Shown piece by piece: positions 18,151-25,505 of a DNA stretch of 61,854 nt. The notes beneath the pieces were generated by a model. It had not been told where the DNA came from. It saw only the letters and a list, made by a program, of their open reading frames with translations, and searched no databases. The DNA comes from CAYLNH01 sp964384625 (GTDB lineage Bacteria > Verrucomicrobiota > Lentisphaeria > JABSQK01): NCBI GenBank assembly GCA_964384625.1, contig CAYLNH010000009.1, positions 1 to 61,854 of the forward strand, in the 5' to 3' direction. Both the position numbers and the translations under genes were made by a program. How positions within the stretch are numbered: the first letter of the stretch is position 1; every line of letters starts with the position of its first letter.

Positions 18151-18906
18151 TCAGGAAACCGTCGTTTTCCAGGCAGCCAGTTTTTCGCGCTCGGACGCCA
18201 TCGACTTGAACCGCCAGCGCAGGGCCTCCCAAAGCGCCCGGAGGCCGTCGACAGCGCGGATCTTCTTGCCTTCATCCACCTGACGCGGGCGGTAGCGGAT
18301 CGGGACCTCCTTGATGCGGAAGCCGAGGCGCAGAAGCTTGGCGGTGATCTCCGGTTCCCATTCGAAGCCGTCGCCCTCGAACAACAAGGTGCGGATCAGC
18401 TCGCCGTCGAAGGTCTTGTAGCAGGTGGGTTCATCGGTCAGCCGGCAGCAGTAGAGGATGGTAAACCAGAGAGAGACCAGCATACCGCCGAAGTAGAAGG
18501 CGAAGGACGAGTGCATATGGCTGCCCTGAAAGCGTTCGCGTGACCCGTAAACGACGTGGCATTCCCCGTCGAGGATGGGCTGGATGCAGGCGCGGTAATC
18601 GTTCGGGTCGTACTCGAGGTCGGCGTCCTGGATGATCACGATGTCGCCGCTGCTTTCTTTAATGCCGGCCCGGACCGCGGCGCCCTTGCCGCCGTTTTCC
18701 CGGCTGATCAGCTTCGCCTCCAGGTCAGGATGCGCCGCAACCCAGTCGCGAATGAGCTCGAGACTGCCGTCGGTCGAGCCGTCGTTGACGATGACGATCT
18801 CGCGGGCGACCGGCAGTTCGACGCGGGCGACGAGGTCCAGCAGGTCGACGACCGTCTTCACTTCGTTGAAGACAGGGATAATGATTGACAGTCCGGCGTG
18901 GTCCAT
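18151..18906 (-). CDS. Glycosyltransferase family 2 (polyprenyl-phosphate sugar synthase-like)
   Basis: 251 residues, GT-A fold. It has the family opening LSIIIPVFNEVKTVVDLL, the nucleotide-sugar motif IVIVNDGSTDGS, the acceptor-side NGGKGAAVRAGI and the metal-binding D-A-D in VIIQDADLEYDPNDY. This is the pattern of dolichol-phosphate mannosyltransferase-like enzymes. The hydrophobic segment FYFGGMLVSLWFTILYCC (about residues 133-150) may touch the membrane, but there is no GtrA-type domain. Likely role: loading a sugar onto a lipid carrier for envelope glycan synthesis. Convergent with the methyltransferase. Confidence 0.92.
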   Translation of the reverse strand: MDHAGLSIIIPVFNEVKTVVDLLDLVARVELPVAREIVIVNDGSTDGSLELIRDWVAAHPDLEAKLISRENGGKGAAVRAGIKESSGDIVIIQDADLEYDPNDYRACIQPILDGECHVVYGSRERFQGSHMHSSFAFYFGGMLVSLWFTILYCCRLTDEPTCYKTFDGELIRTLLFEGDGFEWEPEITAKLLRLGFRIKEVPIRYRPRQVDEGKKIRAVDGLRALWEALRWRFKSMASEREKLAAWKTTVS

Positions 18907-19337
18907 GCGGGTTCCGGTTGTGGCCGATGTTTGGCCGTTACAGTAGCGTCAAACACGCTCCCGGCAACTGTCAGCCCTCGTCTGCTGTCCTCTGCCTTCG
19001 GCGTCGAGATCCCGCACCTGTACGGTGCGGAGTTTCAGGATCGGTCAGCTGCACCGAACAACCACCTCCGGTTCCCGTTTTCCTGCCGCTCCGGCCGGAG
19101 CGGCAGGAAAACGGGGGAGGCGCAGTACGGGCTGCATGCCGGTGACAGATCCGCAAGGACCGCAGGTCCGCGACCTCTTGAGAGTCGGGGCTGGATGCCA
19201 AGAAGGGCAGTACACGAGGGCATACCGGCAACTGCGGCGCAGGCTTGCAAACCGCAAGCCGTTCGGTATCTTCAGGGAAGGCCGGCACGGACCGCAAGCC
19301 CGGCAGAACCACGAACCCCAAAAGCAGATCGGGACCC
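18907..19337. other. Divergent intergenic region with a long palindrome
   Basis: About 430 bases between divergent genes (GT2 and the beta-propeller protein). No gene is supported. It contains the 42-base perfect palindrome at 19074-19115. Confidence 0.5.
19074..19115. repeat. 42-base perfect palindrome
   Basis: The left arm 19074-19094 (begins CCCGTTTTCC, ends GCTCCGG) is the exact reverse complement of the right arm 19095-19115, with no spacer. It lies between two divergent genes, where a terminator is not expected. Confidence 0.95.
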
Positions 19338-20978
19338 ATGGGATTACGAGTTGCACGCGAGAAATGTGAGCTGCACCCGGACCAGGACGCCACCGCCAAT
19401 TGCGGCTTCTGCGGCAAGAGCATCTGCCGCGAATGCATCGCCTTGTTCGGTTACTACTGCAGCGAGAACTGCCGGACCCAAAACCAGCAGAACGTCGCCA
19501 CGGCGAAAGCCGGCAAAAGCGCCGCCAGTATGGCGGAGTACAAGCGGGGTATGAACGCCTTCCGCTATGTCGCCCTGGCGATCGTCGCCCTGATCGTCAT
19601 CGCCGTCGGCTTCGGGATGTATCGGCTGCTCCTTGATCCGGCCGGCAAAAAGGCCTGGGAATGGGGCGGCGGCCTCGAGGCGAACCCCGTGCTGATTGGG
19701 GCGGCCGACGGCAACTTCCACGTTGTCGCCGGCGATAAACTGTACGCCCTGAAGCTGCGCAACGGCCGCGTCGTCGCCGCCGGCGACGCCGGCAGATTGA
19801 GCGGCTTGGACTCCCTGCAGTTCGCCGGAGACAGCATCGTCGGCGTCAGCTCCATGCGTATCTGCCGGGCCGGCATGGACGGCACGAACCAGGTTCACCT
19901 CGAACTGGACGCGGTACCGGAGGGCCTGCCGATCGTCAGCGGCGACGGCGCCCGGGCCTACTACGTCAGCCGCAAACGGCGGCGACGAGACGACGCGGGC
20001 ACGGGCTTTCGCATGCAGCTGCACACGCTGGATCTGGTGACCGGCAAGGAACTGGGGGTTGAAACGATCAGCAGCCGGCCGGAGCGGGTCACGCTCCTCG
20101 GCGGCCGGGACGACGACGTCGTGATTTACGCCGGGCGCGAATCCACCGACCAGGCGGCGGCAAAGGACAAGCGCCGCCGGATATTCGGGCGGCAGTACGA
20201 TTGGACGCTGGAACTGGTCAACTGCAAAACCGGCAAGGTCCGGCGGCGCACCTCGTTGAGCCGCCGGCCGGAGGAAACGCCGCAATATGCCGGCGGCTGG
20301 GTGTCGTTCATCGTCAAGGACACGCTGTATGCGGTCAACCTGTTCGCCAGGAAACAGCGGAAATTCAAGATCAAGGTCGGCGAATACTCCGTGCCGGAGC
20401 ACCTGTTGTGCGACGAGGAGATCTTCGTCCTGTACAACGCCGGCATGGTCTGTCTGGACCTGGCAACCGGCAAAGAGACATGGAAGGTCCCGCTGGGCGC
20501 TGATCCCGACGACATGGTCGTGCTGGACGACCGGATCGTTCTTATCGGTGCCCGCAGCGAATCCAAGGACTTCGATGTGAGTAAGATGCCGGGGTTCAAT
20601 CAGGCGCCGGACGTGGTCAAGGACTTCGGCATCGGCAAGGGCGCCAAAATCGAACGCGCCGTTCCGGTCCTGGCCGCGATCCGCCGCGAGAACGGCAAGC
20701 CCCTGTGGCAGGTTGAAAACGTACGCGGCAACCTGCTGGCCGACGACGACCGGGTGGCGCTGATCGCTGATGTGGCGCAGACCAGCAACATCGGGTTCTT
20801 CAAGGAAGGCGCCGAGCTGTATGTGCGCCAGTTCGACCCGGACTCCGGCAAGAAGCTCTATGAACGCACCACCAAGGGACTGGCCGTCGAAAACCTGCGG
20901 CTCTGCGGCAACCGCGCCGTCGGCACCCGCATCCGGAAAGACGGCAAAACCACCATCGTCGCCATCCGTCTGCGTTGA
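19338..20978 (+). CDS. Membrane protein: B-box-like zinc finger plus PQQ-type beta-propeller
   Basis: 546 residues from ATG 19338. Residues about 10-48 carry a zinc-finger pattern (CELHPDQDATANCGFCGKSI, then CRECIALFGYYCSENC) resembling a B-box. A single membrane helix follows (about 75-95, YVALAIVALIVIAVGFGMY). The rest (about 110-546) is a repeat-rich beta-propeller of the PQQ/quinoprotein-like type with blades such as LYALKLRNGRVVAAG, ELVNCKTGKVRRR, VCLDLATGKETWKVPLG and AAIRRENGKPLWQVEN. No dehydrogenase cofactor residues are obvious, so a binding or scaffold role like BamB is more likely than catalysis. It leads a plus-strand trio with the next two genes. Confidence 0.82.
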   Translation: MGLRVAREKCELHPDQDATANCGFCGKSICRECIALFGYYCSENCRTQNQQNVATAKAGKSAASMAEYKRGMNAFRYVALAIVALIVIAVGFGMYRLLLDPAGKKAWEWGGGLEANPVLIGAADGNFHVVAGDKLYALKLRNGRVVAAGDAGRLSGLDSLQFAGDSIVGVSSMRICRAGMDGTNQVHLELDAVPEGLPIVSGDGARAYYVSRKRRRRDDAGTGFRMQLHTLDLVTGKELGVETISSRPERVTLLGGRDDDVVIYAGRESTDQAAAKDKRRRIFGRQYDWTLELVNCKTGKVRRRTSLSRRPEETPQYAGGWVSFIVKDTLYAVNLFARKQRKFKIKVGEYSVPEHLLCDEEIFVLYNAGMVCLDLATGKETWKVPLGADPDDMVVLDDRIVLIGARSESKDFDVSKMPGFNQAPDVVKDFGIGKGAKIERAVPVLAAIRRENGKPLWQVENVRGNLLADDDRVALIADVAQTSNIGFFKEGAELYVRQFDPDSGKKLYERTTKGLAVENLRLCGNRAVGTRIRKDGKTTIVAIRLR

Positions 20979-21114
20979 GGGAATTCCGCCTGGAGACGTC
21001 CCTCCGCCGCTGCGGCGCGGCCGGCATGGAATACCTGCTGCTGACTTTTTTTGCGGCCCGACGGCCGCGTCATGATGATCTGGTTTGTGTTTGAATCCGG
21101 TTGGAGGACGGTTC

Positions 21115-22131
21115 GTGGATGCTGATCGCGAGAACGTGCTGAAAGGCCTCCTGCAGCCGTTGCTGCGGCAGTCGATTGTGCCGCATGCGGCAGACAGCCC
21201 GGCGGAAACGGCGGATATGGTCTGCCCGCGGTGCCACCGGTTTTTCACCTGGTCGGGGATGCAGTTGGACGCGGCCGGCTTCCACCTGATCTGCCGGGAC
21301 TGCCGCACGGCCGAGGCGACCGCCGCCCGCAAACGGCGACCGCTGCGCCTCCTCCGTCATCCCGGCGTGTACGTCGTCCTGATTGTCTTGACGGCCGGCC
21401 TGCTCTGGCTGGGCGGTGCCGGTCGAATCGACCCGGACGAGCTGAAAGAGGCCGACAAACAACGGCCGTGGTACCTGCAGGAGTATGCCGGGCTGATCCT
21501 GGAACGGGCCGGCGCAGCCAAACGGCGGACCGACTTTCTGGTCGCCGAAGAACGCACCGACGCGATTCCGCGATGGGCCGAACTCGGAGAGGCATCATTC
21601 CGGGAACTGGCCGAGCTCTGGCGGGAGACGCCGGCAAAGCCCGATCTGCTGCTCGGCGCCGCGTTGATGCGGGCGGCCCGCGGGGAAAACCGGCAGGCCT
21701 ATGCTGAAGCCGCCGCGCTCACCGGGCACTACGGCGAGCGCAGCCCGGTTTACCCCGGCTATCACTTCATCTGCGGCCGCCTCGCCCTGGCGGCCGGCGA
21801 CAAAAATGCCGCCCGCAAACACCTCGAACGTGTCCTCGGCGCGGCGGCGCAGCCCCGCGACCTCGTTGCCGCCGCCGGCAGGCTGATGGGGGTGGCGCAC
21901 GCGCTGTCCGACGATCCGCAGGCCTACATGAAACGCGAGAAAGTCTGGCTGGCGGTCGGGCTGCCGTCCATGCCGATGGGGCTGCTCGAGCCCACTCTGG
22001 AGCTGATGGCTGACCATCGCATCGCCTCGAAGATGGCGGCGGAGATCGAAACGGAGCTCGGCCGCAATGTCAGCGTGCCGAATGACGGCGAAGACGCGCC
22101 GGACCTGGTGATTGAAGACCTGGAGGACTAG
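21115..22131 (+). CDS. Zinc-ribbon, single-pass membrane protein with helical repeat domain
   Basis: 338 residues, family not recognised. The GTG at 21115 has GGAGG seven bases upstream. Near the N-terminus CPRCHRFFTW and LICRDCRTAE form a four-cysteine zinc ribbon, followed by one membrane helix (PGVYVVLIVLTAGLLWLGGA). The remainder is alpha-helical and TPR-like (LLGAALMRAARGENRQAYAE, GRLALAAGDKNAARKHLERV), suggesting a protein-binding domain outside the membrane. The next gene starts one base after its stop. Confidence 0.78.
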   Translation: MDADRENVLKGLLQPLLRQSIVPHAADSPAETADMVCPRCHRFFTWSGMQLDAAGFHLICRDCRTAEATAARKRRPLRLLRHPGVYVVLIVLTAGLLWLGGAGRIDPDELKEADKQRPWYLQEYAGLILERAGAAKRRTDFLVAEERTDAIPRWAELGEASFRELAELWRETPAKPDLLLGAALMRAARGENRQAYAEAAALTGHYGERSPVYPGYHFICGRLALAAGDKNAARKHLERVLGAAAQPRDLVAAAGRLMGVAHALSDDPQAYMKREKVWLAVGLPSMPMGLLEPTLELMADHRIASKMAAEIETELGRNVSVPNDGEDAPDLVIEDLED

Positions 22132-22132
22132 C

Positions 22133-23296
22133 ATGCTGATCCCCTACGAAGTCGAGCATGACCCGCACAACGCCCAGGAGAGCGCGTGGCTGGTGTACCT
22201 GTTCCTGTTCGGCTGGTTCCTGGTCTGGGTCTACACCGGCATGATGCTGCGCGGGCCGGCGCAGCAGGACGTCTTCTATCGGTTCGGCATTTCCCGGTTC
22301 GAATACCGCTGGTGGACGTTTTTCACCTGCAGCTTCCTGCACGGCGGATTCATGCACCTGCTCGGCAACAGCCTGTTCTTCTGGCTTTACGGCGCCAGCC
22401 TGGAGAAGCTCGTGGGTTCGTTCAAGTTCCTGTTGCTCTACCTGGTCGGCGCGTTCCTGAGTGTGAACATTCAGATCCTGACGATGAACGAGCTGCAGGC
22501 GTACGAACCGTGCATCGGCGCCTCGGGCGCGGTCTCGGCGATCCTCGGCTGCTTCTTCGTGATGCTGCCGCGGGCCCGGCTGCGCTGTCTCTTCTTCTCG
22601 CCGATCAGCTTCCGGCCGATCATGATCCTGGCGCCGGCCTGGCTGGTGCTGGGCCTCTGGTTCGGCGGGCAGCTGCTGTTCACCCTGGGCGTCATGGGGG
22701 CGATGCCGAAGATCGCCTTCTGGGCGCACGTCGCCGGCTTCGCCGCCGGCGCGGCCGCGGGCACCCTGCTCAACCTGGATCGTCGGCGCCGGCTGCGACG
22801 GTGGTCGGCCCGGGCCAAGACACCGATGCAGACCGCCTGGAGCCACTGGATTGCCGGCCGCCCGCTGCCGGCGCAAACCGTCCTGGACGAGAATCCGCAG
22901 GTCCATCCGGACGCCCGGGCAACCCGGACCTTTATGGAGGCGGCCCTGAGCCTGGCGCAGAACCCGGGCCGGGCCGGACCCCTGCTCAAGGCATTCCGCC
23001 AGGCCAGCGATTATCACAACGACGCCCTGCAGGTCTCGCTCTACCTCCGGATGATCCGGTCTCTGGACCCCGGCGACGTGCCGCCGGCGATCCATCGCCA
23101 AGCCGGCTTCGCCGCGATCACTCAGAAGCAGGACGACCTGGCGCTCACCGCCTTCTGCCGCTCGCTCGGCGTTGAACTGCACGACCGCGACGATCAGATG
23201 CTCCAGGGCCTGGAAACCATGTTCGCCGAACGACGGCGGAACCCGGCGCTCGTCGCCGCTGTGAAACAACTCCGCCGGCCGCAGACCGGCGGGTAA
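22133..23296 (+). CDS. Rhomboid-family intramembrane serine protease
   Basis: 387 residues; the ATG at 22133 has GGAGG upstream. The rhomboid core is complete: HGGFMHLLGNSLFFWLYG (Asn79), the catalytic Ser131 in IGASGAVSAILG, and catalytic His199 in WAHVAGFAAG. Six or so membrane helices span residues 18-212. About 170 further residues form a soluble helical C-terminal domain (FMEAALSLAQNPGRAGPLL, LYLRMIRSLDPGDVPPAI) that is longer than in GlpG-type enzymes. It probably cleaves membrane proteins; the two preceding single-pass proteins are possible substrates or partners (inference). Confidence 0.94.
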   Translation: MLIPYEVEHDPHNAQESAWLVYLFLFGWFLVWVYTGMMLRGPAQQDVFYRFGISRFEYRWWTFFTCSFLHGGFMHLLGNSLFFWLYGASLEKLVGSFKFLLLYLVGAFLSVNIQILTMNELQAYEPCIGASGAVSAILGCFFVMLPRARLRCLFFSPISFRPIMILAPAWLVLGLWFGGQLLFTLGVMGAMPKIAFWAHVAGFAAGAAAGTLLNLDRRRRLRRWSARAKTPMQTAWSHWIAGRPLPAQTVLDENPQVHPDARATRTFMEAALSLAQNPGRAGPLLKAFRQASDYHNDALQVSLYLRMIRSLDPGDVPPAIHRQAGFAAITQKQDDLALTAFCRSLGVELHDRDDQMLQGLETMFAERRRNPALVAAVKQLRRPQTGG

Positions 23297-23361
23297 AGCA
23301 AAACCGCAGCAAGCGGGGAACGCGGAAAGAGCAGGCGGGCTTTGACAGCTGCCTCCGCCCG

Positions 23362-24219
23362 CTACAGCAGCGCGGAACGGCGCCGGTACGCGCTGGCCGT
23401 CAAACCATGGGCCTGACGGAAAAGCCGGGCGAAGTAACGCGGGTCCTCGAGACCAACCCGCCGGCTGACCTCGCTGATCGGCAGCAACGTCGTCTGCAGC
23501 AACTCCGCGGCGCGTCGTAAACGTTGCTTCTGCAGCCACAGTTTCGGCGTCGTGCCAAGGTGCTGCCGGAACAGCCGGAACAGGGTCGGGGCACTGCGGC
23601 CGGCCGCCCGGGCCAGGTCCTCGATCTCCAACGGCTCGCCCAGATTGTCGTCGAGGAACTGCAGAACCCGACGCAGCGGCGCCGGCAACGCCGCCGGCCG
23701 GCCGCTGCGATCCCACGCCAGCCACTCGCGGATCAACTGACGCGCCAGGTCCCAGGCGACCTCCCGCGTCGGCCCGCGCATGAACCACTGCACGATATAC
23801 TCCCCCAGATGCTCCAGCGCCGGCCATTGCGCAAAATGCCCCGCCCGGACCCGCTCAAACCCCGGCAGCGGCACGTCCGCCCGCCGGCTGCTGTCCGCCA
23901 GCGGCTGCGACGGATCGTGGCGAACCCGGAATACCAGGTGCTCGCCCGCCGTCAGCGACGGCACAAGATGAACGCCCGCCAGCACGAACGGATGCCGCTG
24001 CGCCGCCCGGTAATGAACCGCGTGATGCCACGGCAGAATCAGGAACTGACCCGGCTCGAAATCAAAGGCGGTGCCGTTCACCCGAACCAGTCCACGCCCC
24101 TGCCGGCACCACAGCAGCATGCGGCTCTCAACGCAATCCGAACCGCCCGCGCGCCCCGGAGAAAAGGTCGCGTAATTCGCGTACAACACCATCGCATGCC
24201 GAAACCGGTCCTGCAACAA
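23362..24219 (-). CDS. AraC-family transcriptional regulator
   Basis: 285 residues: an N-terminal cupin-like sensor (FEPGQFLILPWHHAVHYRA) and a C-terminal double helix-turn-helix (LEIEDLARAAGRSAPTLFRL, ISEVSRRVGLEDPRYFARLF). TTG at 24219 is taken as start because GAGGTG lies six bases upstream; ATG at 24192 is an alternative. It is divergent from the UroD-like gene at 24367 and the region between carries a 13-base direct repeat that is probably its operator. The ligand is likely a small sugar or related carbon source. Confidence 0.93.
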   Translation of the reverse strand: MLQDRFRHAMVLYANYATFSPGRAGGSDCVESRMLLWCRQGRGLVRVNGTAFDFEPGQFLILPWHHAVHYRAAQRHPFVLAGVHLVPSLTAGEHLVFRVRHDPSQPLADSSRRADVPLPGFERVRAGHFAQWPALEHLGEYIVQWFMRGPTREVAWDLARQLIREWLAWDRSGRPAALPAPLRRVLQFLDDNLGEPLEIEDLARAAGRSAPTLFRLFRQHLGTTPKLWLQKQRLRRAAELLQTTLLPISEVSRRVGLEDPRYFARLFRQAHGLTASAYRRRSALL

Positions 24220-24230
24220 GACGACACCTC

Positions 24231-24284
24231 AATGCAAGTATTGGCCGATAATATGTCGATAATGATAGAATAATGCAAGTATTG
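24231..24284. promoter_or_regulatory. Paired direct repeats, probable AraC-type operator
   Basis: AATGCAAGTATTG occurs at 24231-24243 and again at 24272-24284, 41 bases apart (about four helical turns), in the A/T-rich region between the divergent regulator and UroD-like genes. Two CGATAAT copies lie between them. Direct-repeat half-sites are characteristic of AraC-family operators. Confidence 0.6.
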
Positions 24285-24366
24285 ATTATCTGCTCCAGCG
24301 GCTGAGTTGCGGCTGGCGACGTCTGTTTCTTTGTCTGCAGAACGAATCAAGCCCCGGAGCTCGACC

Positions 24367-25458
24367 ATGGAAACACTGCGCCGCAACGAAACGATGACAT
24401 CGAAGGAGCGGGTCCGCGCGACCTTTGCCTTCGAAGCGACCGACCGGGTCCCGATCGGCTATGCCGCCAACCCCGGCATTGACCGGCGGCTGCGCGAGTA
24501 CTTCGGGGTCGGCGACGACGGCGCGGCGCTGCGGGACCTCCTTGGCGTTGACTTCCGGCCGGTGGGACCGCCTTACACGGGCGCCCGCCTGCATGCCGAA
24601 ATCCCCGGCCGCCGGGTTCACCCGTTGACGGGATGGCATACCCGCTATGTCGAACACGACAGCGGCGGTTACTGGGACTACTGCGATTTTCCGCTGCGCG
24701 ATGCCGCCGTCGATTCGATCCTGGCCTGGCCGCTGCCGGACCCGGACGACTACGACTACGCGGCGGTCGCCGGGCAGTGCGCGGCGAACCGGGCATACGG
24801 CGTCCACCTCGGCGGCGCGGGGTTGGCCTGCATCATCAACACCGCCGGTTTTCTCCGCAGCATGGAACAGGTTTTCATCGATCTGGCTACGGATGATGAA
24901 GCGGGGCTGCTGCTGATCGACCGCCTGCTCGACGTCGACTACGAAATCACGAAGCGCACTCTGGAAGCGGCCCGCACGGGCATCGATTTCATGTGGATCG
25001 GCGAGGATCTCGGCACGCAGGACGGGCCGATTATCAGTATGCCGACCTTCGACAAACACATCCGCCCGCGGCACCAGCGTTTTCTTGACCTCGCCCGGAC
25101 ATACGACCTGCCGACGATGATGCACACCTGCGGCTCCAGCAGCTGGGCTTACGAACGCTACATCGAGATGGGTCTCAACGCCGTGGACACGCTGCAGCCG
25201 GAAGCCGCCGACATGTCGCCGCGCTATCTCAAGGATACCTTCGGCGGGCGGCTCGCCTTCAAGGGGTGCATCAGCACCGCCGGCCCGGTGGCCTGCGGCA
25301 GTGTCGACGAGGTCGTCGCCAACGTCAAGGAGACACTCGCAATCATGATGCCCGGCGGCGGTTATTTCCTGTCGCCGACGCATCAGTTGCAGGACAACAG
25401 TCCGACCGAGAATGTGGTGGCCATGTACCGGACCGCCCACCAATGCGGGCGGGGCTGA
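24367..25458 (+). CDS. Uroporphyrinogen decarboxylase-like protein (MtaA/CmuA group)
   Basis: 363 residues. The opening TSKERVRATFAFEATDRVPIG and the C-terminal MMHTCGSSSWAYERYIEMGL and GGYFLSPTHQLQDNSP place it in the UroD superfamily of methyl-transfer proteins rather than with true HemE, which is present at 44562-45608. His and Cys in MMHTCG are in the zinc-site region of methylcobamide:CoM methyltransferase-like proteins. Substrate unknown; in related phyla such genes sit with sugar-utilisation operons. ATG 24367 is chosen for GGAG upstream; ATG 24394 is possible. It is probably controlled by the divergent AraC protein. Confidence 0.85.
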   Translation: METLRRNETMTSKERVRATFAFEATDRVPIGYAANPGIDRRLREYFGVGDDGAALRDLLGVDFRPVGPPYTGARLHAEIPGRRVHPLTGWHTRYVEHDSGGYWDYCDFPLRDAAVDSILAWPLPDPDDYDYAAVAGQCAANRAYGVHLGGAGLACIINTAGFLRSMEQVFIDLATDDEAGLLLIDRLLDVDYEITKRTLEAARTGIDFMWIGEDLGTQDGPIISMPTFDKHIRPRHQRFLDLARTYDLPTMMHTCGSSSWAYERYIEMGLNAVDTLQPEAADMSPRYLKDTFGGRLAFKGCISTAGPVACGSVDEVVANVKETLAIMMPGGGYFLSPTHQLQDNSPTENVVAMYRTAHQCGRG

Positions 25459-25505
25459 TTCCGGTCGGCGGTCGTGACGACCGCCGGGAGTCGCCGCCGG
25501 GCCGA

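Noticed and set aside
22070..23827. 585-codon minus-strand open frame opposite the rhomboid gene
   Set aside because: Antisense to a complete rhomboid protease with good ribosome-binding site; no domain in the translation.
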